Shown: positions 35,601 to 48,140 of the stretch, piece after piece
Layout of the letters: every line of letters begins with the position of its first letter
Numbering within the stretch: position 1 is the first letter of the stretch
Assembly: GCF_018139145.2 (NCBI RefSeq)
Contig: NC_059471.1
Coordinates: 85,334,520 to 85,398,519, forward strand
Reading direction: 5' to 3'
DNA: 64,000 bases
Source of the DNA: Gymnogyps californianus
Lineage: Eukaryota; Chordata; Aves; Accipitriformes; Cathartidae
Made by a program: the position numbers and the translations under genes
The notes under the pieces: generated by a model
Databases searched by the model: none
The model's input: the letters and a program-made list of their open reading frames with translations, nothing else
What the model was told of the DNA's origin: nothing

Positions 35601-37285
35601 GCAGGCAGTTTTGTGAATCCAGCCTTCATTCCCTTGGCTTTTATGATGTGAACAGAAATCAGCATATTTTACTTTGTTTGACTGGAATTGAAAATTACCT
35701 TCTCTTGTTTTTACTTTGGTGAGGCAAAACAAGTAAAAATTATTTCAGGTTGATCTGACCGTATGTTTAGATTCTTCTTCAGGCCATCTGATGATCCAAA
35801 AGGCAGTTAGTTAGTTACTCATGTAGTGCTACCCTAAGCCCAAAGAGGTTGGCAACATCCTTCCCTTTAAAGATGCTAACTGGTTTCTTCTCCCACTGAA
35901 AGTCTGTTTTGCTGTCCAGATGATACAAACCGGGAATCTATCACATCCAAGCCTACATTTTGATGACCAGTTATTTCATTAACACTGAATAACTGGGCAA
36001 AAAAAGTCATTACTCTTCTGTTGGTCATACCTAGTATCCTCCAAGGAGGTATTTACATGTGAGAGAAGTTCATTGGCTTAGCTAGGATGTTTATTACTGT
36101 CCCTTGTATAATAAAGCCATCAGTCAGGGTGGAAAGGGGTGAGGGAGAAGGGAGAGCCAAATCACTGAGAGAGAATTTATGTGTAGATAGTTGTATGTAG
36201 GTTTTCTTTTATTTTTAAATGTTGATTGGAGTATGAGGTCCAATAAGATATAAAGCCCCGTAGCCATACACATGTGCTGTTATAATGCAGCCATTCATTC
36301 AAAAAGGCTGGCAATGGTTAGGGTGGCAGATTTATTGTGTGTACCGCAGGTTAAGGATCATAGGTCATTTTGCAAATATCCTTTTCAGGTGTCTGTAAAT
36401 TCCTGTAAAAACACACACAAAGTGCAAGAACACTCAGAAGAGTTATTTTTTTATTACCTTCCTGACTCAGAGCCCAAATGAAAACAAGATAAACGTGTCC
36501 TTACTGGGAACACTGGGAGCAAGCTAACCTCTCAAGGTGGGAGTCCTCTGCTAGCCTGGATGGCTGCGACACCTGAAGTTATCTCTTCCCTGCACGTAGG
36601 CCTCTATTTCATTTCACAAAATGCCATGGCAGACCATAAACTTCCTCGCCGTTGAGCAAAGTCTGCTTTTAACTCCTGCTCAGAATATGTATCTTCACCA
36701 AAGGGTAGCGTAACCAGCCCAACCACCTTTTAAAAGGCCGCCCTGACCCCGCTTCCCACACATACAGTGCTTAGTGGGAGGCTTAACTGTATCCAGCCTG
36801 AATTTTAAATGATTTATTATTGCTTATGCAGATGATCCGACAGTAGCTAAAGTGGGGTCGCGCGTGCAGGGCTGGCTGTGAGCATCGTCCCAACGAGGGC
36901 TGCCAGCCCCTGTGCAGGGGGGTCCCTCACCTCCCCGGGGTGGCCCGGCCATGGGGCAGCACTGCCTGCCCTCCGGCTCCTGCAGGGTCCCCGCTCAGAG
37001 GGCTTCCCTGGTGCTGTACAACGCCGTCCCGCTGCCTTGCCAGCCCTGGCAATGATGGGTGCTCATCGCAGTGCCTGCTACCCTCCAATTTCACCAACTC
37101 AGGACCAAAGATGCTGCAGTAAGTCATATGCTACCCCCTTCCCTGAGGAGGCAAAGGCTCAGAGCCATGCTAACGAATTTTATGGGCTCCCCAGAGGTTC
37201 CTGAAGAAGGATCAAATCACACGCAAGCCCCTCAGCTCACCATCCAGCCAGAATGCCCCCCTGAGGGCCCCTCTCTCCATACCTG
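29625..37285. other. Unique sequence, no confirmed gene
   Basis: Contents: T18 run at 31751-31768; GC-rich patch at 31950-32100; a likely conserved non-coding stretch at 32690-33050 ending in a 16-bp palindrome at 33022-33037; a 272-codon ATG-initiated minus-strand ORF at 33633-34451 in GC-rich DNA with no recognisable domain; a G run at 34165-34174; and a moderately CpG-rich patch at 36855-37035. The 34600-36480 part is AT-rich and featureless to me. Confidence 0.5.
33633..34451 (-). other. Long ORF of unknown status (272 codons)
   Basis: ATG at 34451 (minus), stop at 33633. The translation begins with a hydrophobic/Cys-containing stretch, then becomes basic and Arg/Gly/Ala-rich, with no motif I recognise. 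The region is GC-rich, which lowers stop-codon frequency on both strands. Smaller plus-strand ORFs (33321-33824 and 33707-34033) overlap it. Most likely a chance ORF; reported because of its length and true ATG start. Confidence 0.15.
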
Positions 37286-37789
37286 ATGGCTCGACTTACT
37301 GTAGGTGTGCTAGAAGAGACAGCGCCGCACCAGCAGCGTGAGAGGGTGAGAGACACACGACGTGGGAAACACACTGGCAAGAGGCAGTGTGGAGGTGTCC
37401 AGAGGGGATGCAGTGGTGCATCTGTGCCTGCCCAGCCTTGTCGCCACAACGGACCAGCAGTTACACTTGCTGTTTTGGTGGGACCCCCGCACCCCTGCTG
37501 CAGCTGGGCAATTCCCACTGTGATTCCCTTTGCAATTCCCAGTGCTATTCCCACCGTGATTCCTATTGTAATTCACTTTGCAATTCCCAGTGCGATTCCC
37601 ACTGTGATTCCCTTTGCAATTCCCACTGCAAGCCCCAGAAGGACCTCAGGGCTGGCCCTGCTGGCCCATCACCGAGCATGGTGTTTATCTCAGCCTTGGC
37701 AGGGCCCGTGGCAGCGGCCAGTCCTCAGAGATGAAAGGGACCCGATGACTTTTTTTTTTTTTAAATGTAAGATTTGGCAGACGAGCTAG
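37286..37789 (+). other. 167-codon ORF carrying a tetrapeptide repeat
   Basis: Starts at ATG 37286. Codons about 76-115 are built of ten tetrapeptides of the form I-P/H-x-A/V, generated by the 12-bp minisatellite at 37511-37630. A second plus frame (37387-37734) reads the same DNA as Cys-x-Ser-x repeats, and two minus frames (37237-37554 and 37310-37576) as Gly-Ile-x-x and Gly-Asn-x-x repeats. Openness in four frames is explained by the 12-bp period keeping frame, so there is no need to assume coding. No signal peptide or domain outside the repeat was recognised. Confidence 0.15.
37511..37630. repeat. 12-bp minisatellite, ten copies
   Basis: Ten uninterrupted units with consensus close to ATTCCCACTGTG and no insertions or deletions. 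Variant units (ATTCCCTTTGCA, ATTCCCAGTGCG and relatives) recur, with the order ctttgca-cagtgc-cacYgtg appearing twice four units apart. This points to amplification by multi-unit (48-bp) duplication as well as single-unit steps. Confidence 0.95.
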
Positions 37790-40700
37790 CCAGGGGCATT
37801 AGTGGCATAACATGAATAATAGTTTCTGACAGAAGGAGGTCACACAGCCCATTTCAGCCTGTCCACCTACGTGGAGGAAAGAAGCATGACGAGGCAGGAA
37901 CACTAAGTTCTTGTCTGAGTTTTCTGACCGTTCACTGTGCTGCTGTAGATGCTTTGGCAGCCTTTCGAGCTTCATTGCATGTTAATTAGTGTAGCTGGTA
38001 AGATATATTTTTTTTAACCAAAAAAAGGAGAATTTTGCTGACAAGGTGCCTCAGCTCCCTTCCAATATAGGTTTTGGCTGTAATTGTGGAAAGTCTCCTT
38101 TTTCTGTGAAAACAATGTCATCTTAACAGTTTAGTTTACCTCAGTAGTATGGCTCTACGTTCACCAGAAGGAATGGCTTTGGTCAATGAATTGCATTAAC
38201 CATCAGTTTGATGAAATAATTCACACACTGAAAAAAAGTCAGGTCTTTTGAGCACTTCAGCACCAGGTGATGCATTCTGAAAATGACTGGGTTTTTGTTT
38301 CTTAGCCACTCCTTGTAATTAGTCTATATGGCATATTTTTTCCTGGATGTTCATGTCTTAACTAGAGCTCATCAAACTCCATGAAGAAACCTCACCTGGT
38401 CTGAGAAGGTATTTGTTTCATCCTGATGAAGATGATCCCAAGGTGCTATCAGGTGGTGTTTGCACCCATGGGCTGCAGACCTCTCTGCACTGATGCTGGT
38501 GATTTGGAAAATAACAATTTGATTAGCAGAATCAATATTTTGGCCAGGTCCCCAGACGTGACGCCCCTGCCTTGACCCAGGACCCTGGTAGATGCAGTGC
38601 AGCCAAGGCTGTCTCTGCCCCTCAGGAGGCCTGGCCTGTCCGTGAGGTGGCTCTTGGCTTGCTGCTGCAGCACAGCATTTCTGCACCTGGGGAAGAGACA
38701 CCTTTTCATGAAGGTCCATGCGTGGCTTTCATCACCACATTTATTGTTTGTGTCCGTTCGTGCCATGCTCCCTTTTGCGAGCCTGTTTTGCTTTTGCTTC
38801 GGTGTTATTTGGCTGTGTTAAATAACTGTACACCCTCCTGTTACATTGTATTGGCTTGTCACTCTAATGGGATTTTATCACAATGAGGAACAGCACACAA
38901 TATCCTATATTTTGTATGTGACTTTCTTAAACGCTTCCTTTCTAAGGTGAAGAGCTGCAGACATGATCCAGGGCTCATTATTCAGAGCACATATCAAGAG
39001 AAACAGAGATTTGGGGGGGGTATTTTTTTCTAATTTCCACATAGTATTTTTTAAATAAGTTAAAAAAAAACCCTAGTTTGAAGAAGGTGTTGTATGCATT
39101 TTTCATCATACTTCATCTACTTTTAAAGGGTTAAAATCCAATAGAAAAGCTGTCCCTCACCTCTCAGGTCCTGTTGTTTGGGATGCAGGAAAGGCTGTGC
39201 ACTTCTTTTACCATCTTTCAGCCCTCTTCCCTGAGCACCCTGCACTTGGGCAACCAAGGGCAGGGATGTGTGTGGGACGCAGCAAAGGGCAGTTTCGTAA
39301 CATGCACGTGAGCATGGGCTCCCTTCCCTGTTGCCCTAAAACACTGTCTTTTTGCAGTGCTGCAAAGTAAGTTTGGGGCTTTTTTGGTAGTATTGGGTCT
39401 TAGTATCAATGGCAGCACAATATTCAGAAGAGTGGAAAAACATGTCGGTGGAGAAACCCACTTCAATCCTCATCACGTAATACTTTATATTTCAGACTAG
39501 CCCTAAGTGTTCTGGTAACGCTAATATTAGAGTTATTGCACTCCATTCAAAATGAATCTTTATTTTTAAAGGAAAATCCGTGCTGAAGCCAAGTTTTGAG
39601 ATGTCAAATTTTGTAGCTGTTCCCACTTCTACCACAGTTGGAGGAACATATTACAACGAAGTTTTTGAAACGACCTGCAGTGAGGTTAGGTTCCCGGAGT
39701 CTTGCTGCAATTCAAAATCTCCAGACTCTTTTAGAAATCACCCTTTATTTGCTGCCCCACTTTCTTCACTCTAGCAAAAATGCGATTCATTCATTTCTTT
39801 GCAACTGCTCCTTATTTAATTTGGCAAAGAGGAAAGCGCGAGTTGGTTCCCCTTGTTCGAAAGTGATGCAGCAGTTTCTCAGCGTTCGCGTTGAGTCGTG
39901 TCCTTGAATTCACTTTGTCTGATCAGCAGCCATTTTTCAGCCCAACTGTACTTCTGGCACAGCCAAGTCAGGCTGGGAATGAGCAAAGCCAACGGAAGAT
40001 CATGTCTCTATCGAGCAAAATGCCTGGTTCCCTAGCTACAAACAAGGATGTGCCAGAAACCCCAGCTTAAGTGAGAATTTTGTGCTAAGCACTGAGGTCA
40101 CTGTGACCTTCGCAAAGATTACTTCATGCATTTTTATTTCAGTAGGTGTCAACAACCGTGCTGAGATAGCTTGGTTTGTGCTGCAGCCCGAAAAGGGTAG
40201 GGGAAATTAGACACTTTGCATTGGCTGGGATTTTAAATGGAAAAGACCTGCTCTCTTTTTGTTTGCTCAGGCTAACACAAACCTGCTTTTGCTTTTATCT
40301 TATCATGACATTCAAATTCAGAAGCAGAGCACAGGAGCTCAGGAGGGCAGCACTGACTCGAGAGACCTCCATTTGCAACCTTTCGAGACTGCCCTCTCAT
40401 TGCTACCTCTTGGTTTTGTCTAATACTAACTAACCCCACCAAGGCACGTGCGGCAGCCCGACCAGACCACGGCTTTGCCCCCGCGCTGGGCACCCCAGCC
40501 CAGCCTGGCTGGCCGAGCATCCCATCCCCACCACCCCTCCTGGCTGCGGGAACTGGCATGCAGGCTCCCCCACACTGATCTGCGTCCTCCACAGGGGCAG
40601 AGTGAGCATGAAAATAAAATCCTGAATAGGAAGAACAAGATTTCATCAAAAAGGGCTGTTGGCAGAAGGCTCAGCCTCCCAAATCAGTCTGGACCACTGA

Positions 40701-42395
40701 TCATGTCACCGAGCTACACTACAAATACCTGCCTCTACCTGGCCTGCAGGCGCAATAACCCAAACAGGTACAAGTGCACCGTAATGGTTACGGGAAGCAA
40801 GCAAGCAGCATTTCTATCAAGCACAATAGCAATAAATGAACATTAGTTAAGAGCATTAACTCTTTCCAGGCTGTTTGACTTTCCCTTACTGTCCTGCTTT
40901 CCAAAATTACCTGTCCTCAGTGCATAAGCGTTACTACAGAGCAGTAAACCAGCATAACACTATGAAAATATAAACAAAATGTTTTAATGTGAAATGTTGT
41001 ACATACTATGAAAAGAATTTCTAGGAATAACACCCTGAATACTTCAAACAGAATCACATAAGTCATGGTTTCTCTTGTGTTTGCCCTGTTGCATATTCAT
41101 ACAGTAGGGGTTTTTTTGCATGGACATTTGTGGAAACTGACTTTCAAAAATGTGCCTGAGGAGTAGTGAAAAATGAATCTTACATTTGCAGGAATGATAA
41201 TTCCTGCTGAAATATCAACGTGGCAGAAATCAGAGGATCAGAAACGGTGTCCAATGATCTCTGCCTAACGACAACCAGCTTGCAGCTTTCAAATATTGAA
41301 CACCTGCAGAACAGTGTTTGGAATCAATTGAGCCTCTGAATTTAAGATTTGCAATATCATTCAGATAATCAAGTATATCTGAAGGACCTGCAGCCCACTC
41401 TTTTGCTGCCCACAGGTAGTAACAGAAGACTCAATCCATCAGACAAATTATTCATTGCCAGCCACTCGCTCTTCTCAACTCTGAAGGGTCTGTTTCGGCT
41501 GGAAGTGGCTCTCTCTGATTGCATCCTCTCCTGATGTGCAGCTGGATTTACCCTCCGTAGAATAATTTTCTTCAGCACTAAACACACCATCATTCCACTG
41601 TATCTCTTGACTGACTTTTGGTACTAGAATTTAAATTAGGAGTATCATGCGTAGACACTCCCAAAGCAAACTTGTATCCTCAGGTTTTGAAAAAAGAACG
41701 ACAGCCTAAATTCAAATAATGTAATGTGCAGCAGAGAGATGGATTTGGACACCGAAGTTGTAATGTGGCATTTTCCATCTCTGCTGTCGCTACCACAAAT
41801 TCAACTTGCGTTAGCGAAAACTGGCTGCTCTATGAAATAGCTCCCTCCTATGAGCCCAATTTTTCATAGGTCATTGAGCTCAGTCCAAGCTTTAGTAAGG
41901 TGCAATTTGACTCCTTTAGAGGCAAGATTGTCTGGGCAGTCAGTTTTGGGGGAGTTCAAAGGCGCTGTGTTTCTGGCCAGGGCTGGCAGAAAAACAGAAA
42001 GAATTTGGTATTTCCACTCATCTGGTAAGAAATCAGAAGCACTTTGGTCTACATTATCTATCAGTAATATTTTTTGAGACAAAATACACATAATCTTTTT
42101 CTCTCCTTCCTGTCTCCTTGTTAGCCTTAAATGAGCAAAATAAAGCTGCTGCTTTGCAAACCTGCAAGCAGGGTATCGCCTGCAAGTACAGCATCAAGCA
42201 CAGTGACTCTGGGGTCAGGGTAGAGGTTAGGGCAGGTTTAGGACATGTGCTGTGCCCTGAGGACATCCCAATACATTTCTTTTCAGTTTTTCCTGCTTAT
42301 CTCTTATCGCAGCATCTGTCTGCTCTATTTCGGACGTGAAGACTGCCTGTAACTCAGCTGGGTTAACATTACCCCCATGGTACAGGTAGCTCAGA
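37790..42395. other. Unique sequence, no gene
   Basis: No repeat or coding region recognised. A G8 run lies near 39012-39019. A CG-retaining segment at 39790-39900 and a GC-rich patch at 40440-40580 stand out slightly. ORFs up to 132 codons are without features. Confidence 0.55.
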
Positions 42396-42491
42396 TGATG
42401 TTTTAGTGGTGGACTTGGCAGTGTTAGGTTTACGGTTGGACTCTATGATCTTAAAGATCTTTTCCAACCTAAATGATTCTATGATTCTATG
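42396..42491 (+). mobile_element. CR1 LINE 3' terminus, well preserved
   Basis: Begins about TTTTAGTGGTGGACTTGGCA, continues GTGTTAGGTTTACGGTTGGA and CTCTATGATCTTAAAGATCT, then TTTTCCAACCTAAATGATTC, and ends in two ATTCTATG units at about 42474-42491. This is the canonical avian CR1 3' end in sense orientation and is the least diverged mobile-element fragment of the window, so it is probably the youngest of the CR1 copies. Only about 96 bp remain, all from the very 3' end. Confidence 0.93.
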
Positions 42492-44383
42492 TTCTGCATG
42501 CGCACCAGGCCCATTCAGAGAGAAGGAAAAAGACTCTTTTATATTGTTTTTCTATCCCTCTCACCCCAGCTCTACAGCAGTTGATACACAAGACTGATGT
42601 ATACTTGAAAAAATTGTACTCCTATCCAAATATCCCCTATTTTCCTTTCCATCTAAAATAAAATTAAGCTCCTTTTCCTAAAATTAATCCCAGTGACTCT
42701 TCCTCTTCACATGGGCTTCCTGGTTCCTCATACCTTTCTCCCAGTTTCCCCATTCATCTGTCCCATAGCTCTTTCATCTCTTGGGCTGGGCTTCCTCATG
42801 AACTTCTCACTCAAGACACATGCCTGGGCAAAAGTTGAGGCTTTGACTCTCTGTGTATTACTATTATTATTATTATGTAATAATACATTGTAATAATACA
42901 ATGAGCCAAGGCCTCCTCTGCCTCCTGATGATGGGTCCAGAGCATATTGCCCTCTGCTGTCTTCCTTTGTTTGGTCTTAACTCGAAAAGCTTCTGGTTTT
43001 GTTGCTCCTCACAATTTCTTAAGCTTTTGGCCAGGCTTTGTCATTGCAACATCTGCTGGTGTCAGCTGTGAGGCTGGCTTCTGTGCTGTCCCCATGCCCG
43101 AAGGGAGGAGGGCGAAGAGAGGAGCCATGCAGAGTGGGACTCGTAGCTCACAGCTGAAAATGTCCAGGCTGTCCAGGCTGCCCCGTGCACCGTATGGCAT
43201 TACGGGAAAGCAAACTCCCTCCTGCCTGGCCAGAAGGTTGCTACAGAGCCTGTGCTCTTCTAGTCTTACTTCTTCCCGAAATGTCCCGTTTTGACGACAC
43301 CTGGCCTGTCACCGGGCACTAGCCAAGGAAAGCAGAGGAAACATTGGAGCTCTCCCTCTTGGTCTCTCTGTAGCCATCAATGGCTGCTGTGTTCGCAGGG
43401 TCAGTCACACCTGGAGGTGTTGAAGGAAAAACACCCCACCTGAGGGGTCATTGTGCCCCCTTAATACTCCCAGCACGCTCCTCAGCTGGAATGAGGGATG
43501 CCATGCCTCTGTGCTCTTCAGCTGCATATTTTATGATCCCCCGTTCCTGACTCCATTCATTTTCCACCCATGGCCTGCCCATCTGAAGCACTGCTGATGT
43601 GCTTGTAGGCTAATAGCAAGGCTTCTTCAGGCACACAGATCAAGAAATAATCTTCCAACGAGCCGACACAGGCAGAGAGGAGGCAGGACTGGGAGTCTCG
43701 GTGCTGTGTCAGAGAGTGAGAACACCCCACAGGAGGTCAGGCGAAGGGGATACGGTCAGGCTGTTGCACATGCTGCTGTTCTCCCTTTGCACCTCCGTCT
43801 GTCAGGAATGTACCTGTGGTGGGAAGATGGTTTTTCAGAGCTCCAAACCCTCCTCCTAGGCCATTAAGATCTGCAGGGCTTTCTTTGGCCCCCTTGGGCT
43901 TTAAGGACTAGCTGGAAGGAAACTCCCTGTCCATAGTTCCTCTGGATGCTCAGCAGCCCCAGGCCTGCGACATGGACCAAAGCTGTGACCCTCTCCACTA
44001 GGATGTCCCCTAATGTCACGATCCAGAACTCTGTCTAACCTCTCAGAAGAGATGGCTTAGAACAAGCTGCCTCACACCCCCACCATCGCCTCCTGGACAG
44101 CTGTGGAGGTCATCCTGTGCCTTATTCAGGTGCTAACATTTCCCTCCTGATATCACCTCTACTTGTTTCAAATTTGCTTCCAGAGAGGGATATTGTGCCA
44201 GTTCCCCTCCAAGGGAGAGTCCCTGGAGGCACCGGTCCACCTCCTCCCACCCATCTCCATCTTTATCTGCTTGCAGTCCAAGTACCAGACAGGGGGAACG
44301 TGTGAGTTGTTACACTGGAAGAAGCAGCACAGAAACTGCACAGTTTAAAGCTCCAGGAACAGTGAAATGAACGAACATACGTG
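42492..44383. other. Unique sequence with a small ATT microsatellite
   Basis: Holds (TAT)5 at 42862-42876, followed by two copies of TGTAATAATACA at 42876-42887 and 42889-42900. The rest is unremarkable and GC-moderate, without gene or repeat family recognised. Confidence 0.55.
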
Positions 44384-44417
44384 CCCCCCACCCCACCCCC
44401 ACCCCCCCCCACCCCCC
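44384..44417 (-). repeat. C-run array with quadruplex potential on the minus strand
   Basis: Five C runs of 6, 4, 5, 9 and 6 bases separated by single A. The minus strand therefore has five G runs with one-base loops, a very strong quadruplex pattern; the plus strand could form an i-motif. The overlapping Gly-rich minus ORF (44263-44457) is an artefact. Confidence 0.95.
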
Positions 44418-46424
44418 AGCCAACAAAGCACGGGCTTGTCCTTGCCACCTCCATCACCCCAAATGTTCCCCTTTGAAATTACATCCTCGCTCCCTTCACC
44501 CGTTCACCCCACAGCAGTCTGATTTCTATGACACTAGCACTGTATTGCTTTACATTTAGGACATTGAGGTCACACAAAGTGCTTTGTACCATGAAGAAGT
44601 TATCTCCACTTGACTGAAAGCTTTCTGCAACTGCATATTGCATCCAGTGTTTGCGGCCACTGATCCATTATTTGTAAAGGGGACAAATCCCATCCTTTGC
44701 TTTTTGGCTGGCTGAAGACTTAACCTCCCTTCACTGAAAGAAAACATGATGGCATGAAAGATTTCCAACCATTTTCTTATTTTTTTTTTATTATTATTAC
44801 TATCCTTATCGTTGTTGTTATCTGTCTGCTCTAGCTGTGACATGCAAAGCTTGTGCAGCTAACACCACTCGGCATGACCGAGTTATTTTCACAGTGATGC
44901 TGCAAGAGGGGGAAGCGTCTAGTCCCTGTATCCTATTTCATTAAAAGGCAGAGCATTTTATGACTTCTCCGCTCTAGCTGCAATGATGCGGTGCCAGGTG
45001 CTGTAGCTTATTCCCCTCTCTTTCCTTTGCCTGCAGAAGCAAACCAGCTCAGATCTGCAGAAGTCACAGGTAGGACATTAATCAAAACCACAGCAGGGAT
45101 CCAAAAGTAGTTCCTGGAGCAGGAAACTGTTCGAAGAGTGTACAAGATCATTATTTTACCTATATGCGCTCAGTAAACCCACCTACAGACAAGAACTTAG
45201 GAAAGAGGAAAAGACCATTATGTAATCAAACCCTAATGTTAATAGTGGTTTTCCGTAAAAACATATGCTCACTCAGGTTCAGTTGCTATCCCTTTCTCTG
45301 CAAAGGCTAGGTGCTAAGTGAATGAAAAATATTCAGTTTACGTTATACGTTAATGCATACATATGTGTATACGTGTGTATTTAAATGTGCTATCTGTATG
45401 CATGTACACAAAGCAGCTATGTTTTACAAACGTATCTTTCCTAAGACTACCAAATACCTTGGTGTGAGATGAAATATTTTCTTTAAATGATCATAAAAGG
45501 TGTTCCTAAAATGTCACCACTTATTTTATTTTCCCAGCTTGCCCCACAGTTCACTTTAGACTGAAACTAATTTAAATTACTTTGTAGCTCCCAGCAATAA
45601 AAGGAATTTAGTAATTTGCAGTTCATTTGCCCTTGCTATTCTTGGAAACGGTATTTGAGGTTGTCCAATCCTTTGCATTAGGAAATGTGTGGAGCGCGAG
45701 TAGCAGTCATGTCATGCCTGGCAGATTTTGCCAAGGAAACTATTGGGTTTTGCAGCTTTGAAATTCTGGGGATAATTGACGTGTGCTCCATTCCCACAGA
45801 ATAGCTGCGATCCTCGTCACTGCCTGGCCGTGGATGAGTTTAGCGAACATTGTATTTCCCGAGTGGTGGTTAAGCTAACTTAATTAGGGAAGTGCCTTTA
45901 TCCCAGCCCAGACAAAGGCTGCCCTTGATGGAGCACTGTTGAGAAAGCAGCTCCGAGATGAAGGGCCTCTGAACTAGACGTGCAGAGGTGTCTCCTCCCT
46001 GGCCTGGAGCTTCTAGCAGGGATGGAATCTTGGGGGGGGGAAAGGAAAAAAAAAAAGTAAAAGAATGACCTTTCTAACCTTCCCAGATGCTAAAGAGACA
46101 TGACCCAAGCGTAAGCAGCATCTCTTCACCTGGGGCAGCCTGAGAGGGGAGCATAGGGGTACCCCCTTCGACCCCTGGCACTCCCCGCCTGCAGCCTGGC
46201 AGGAGGGAGGCGAGGAGCCAGGCAAGCCCTGCCAGTGTCCCCGAGACATGCTGGAGACCTGCCCACCATCCCCCATTGCACCGGGGAGTTTGAGGCTGCT
46301 GTGGGCCCTTCCCACGCCTACACCCCAGGGCGGCCCCAGACGAGTGTCTGCAAATAAGCACACCTGCCTGAGCAGATTTAGGTCTCCTCTGGGGCAGAAG
46401 CTGTGTTGTCTGGGGCACCGTCAG

Positions 46425-46444
46425 CTCTGCTCTGCTCTGCTCTG
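46425..46444. repeat. (CTCTG)4 pentanucleotide repeat
   Basis: Four perfect CTCTG copies. Confidence 0.93.
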
Positions 46445-48094
46445 CATGGGACCCGCACCACCGCCACTGGAGCCCCATGCCTCCGCTGCTGCATAAATCA
46501 TTGTTATTATTGGGCCTTGCAAGAATAACGACAGGGGAGAGTGCTTTCACGTAGAAATCCAGCTTCAGTACTAATAAAAGGGAAGAGATAAAACAGTGTC
46601 ATACAAATGAGATCTTAACATTAATGGCTGCAAACAAACGACTGATGTATGTAAAACAGCGTTAGAGAGAAAGCATCGCTCTGGCTATATTAGCTGCTTC
46701 TGTGTGTGCTGTAGGGTTCTTCCTGTTGTGTCTCTTAATTATTCAGTGTAAAAACATGGGAGGAAAATGTATGTGTGTGAGGCACCACTATGATATTGGG
46801 GTTTGTTTTTAAAGTGAAGGTCTCTTACCCAGCCTGGAAAGGGCTTTGTACTCTCAGGATTCCCCAATTTTATCAGGAAATAAAAGCCTAGTTCTCACAG
46901 TCTCCATAAAACAAATAAACATGTTTTTTCTCCTTTTGCCTTAAACATATTTTAGTATATTAGCTGCTCTCAAGCCTTAACTCTCAGCAAAGGACTGAGC
47001 ATGCCTGTCCCCCTCGCCTGTGCCAAGCGCAGGATCGGGAGGTCGAGGCTGCTGGAGGCAGTGGTGCAGGGCACTTTGCGCACCTCGTCCACACTGTTGC
47101 TCAGACTGACAAACACCCCAGAGCTCTGCCCACTTTCTCATTATGAGGAGAAACCTGTTCCTCCACGGGAATTTTGGTCTGTGCTTTCAATTCAATCCCT
47201 AATCTGACAGCTCTCCGTGTCCTACAGCAGTGATAACCAGCGCATTAGGGTTTCTGAGGGTGAGGCTTAATCTTGTAGATTGAATGTTCCTCTATTGCGA
47301 TAACCGCACATGCAGAGAAAGGTTGGGAGTGGGAGGGAGGGAGCAAAAAAATCTGTGGAATGAAGTTAACCACCGGCTTGAAGATGTTTTTCTGGAGAAA
47401 AAGAAGGTTTACGGTAACGTTGTGCATTGCAATTTTTGCTTTTAGCTGAATTTTGAAGCAAGTGAAGCTGCTGTTTATTCTTCCTGAATTTTTCTGCCTT
47501 GTTCCAGTTTTGCTCTCAAGAGCTCTCCTAGGGCTGGGAGTCTCTGTGCTGCCCATCGGCGGCGGTTCCTGCGTGTCCAGCATGTCCCTCAAGTTACTGG
47601 AAACCATAGGCTTGTACCTTCCCATTGTGTAATGGTAATTGAGGACCGAGACTTCAACCAAACAAGAAATGGCATTAAAACAACTGTCGTGGGTTGTTTT
47701 AATTTAATTTTCCCCCAAACAGCCCAGCAGCAACATATGGCTCTCAGTGAGATCCTGCTATTACACGGTTTGGCAGCTGGGCTGACCGAGAAACGAGAAG
47801 GTCGGGCACCTTGCAAAGGGCACAGTGTGTCAGCATCTCAGATTGGGGGAGAAAAGCCAAACTTTGGGCCCAGTTCCCTCCCTGTATTGCTCTTGTCTCC
47901 CAGGGCTTAGCCCTTGGGATGGATCCCAGCTACAGAAACTACAAATGAGATCTTGCCACAGATAGAAGACGGCTTCAGGCGCCAAAACTAGTACAGTTTA
48001 TCAGCACTGCCATTTCCGTAATAAGCAGTAAATGTACCAGCCCACGACAAGCCTGTGATAAGGATTTTGTGGGATGTCTTCCAGTTGTGTGGGG

Positions 48095-48140
48095 TGTAAG
48101 GCTTGAAGGAACTGTTAAATCATCCAGTCCAGCTTCCTGG
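48095..48140 (-). mobile_element. Possible old CR1-related 3' fragment
   Basis: GTGTAAGGCTTGAAGGAACT followed by AAATCATCCAGTCCAGC resembles the reverse complement of the 3' region shared by many CR1-type elements (GGCTGGAAGGGACCTC...ATCATCTAGTCCAG). The similarity stops abruptly at about 48140, so this is tentative. Confidence 0.3.

Noticed and set aside
43405..43430. CACCTGGAGGTGTTGAAGG resembling the CR1 ORF2 terminus
   Set aside because: Flanking sequence does not align with CR1 on either side.
47687..47710. GTCGTGGGTTGTTTT resembling the other end of the avian LTR
   Set aside because: Similarity ends after about a dozen bases and no LTR body follows.
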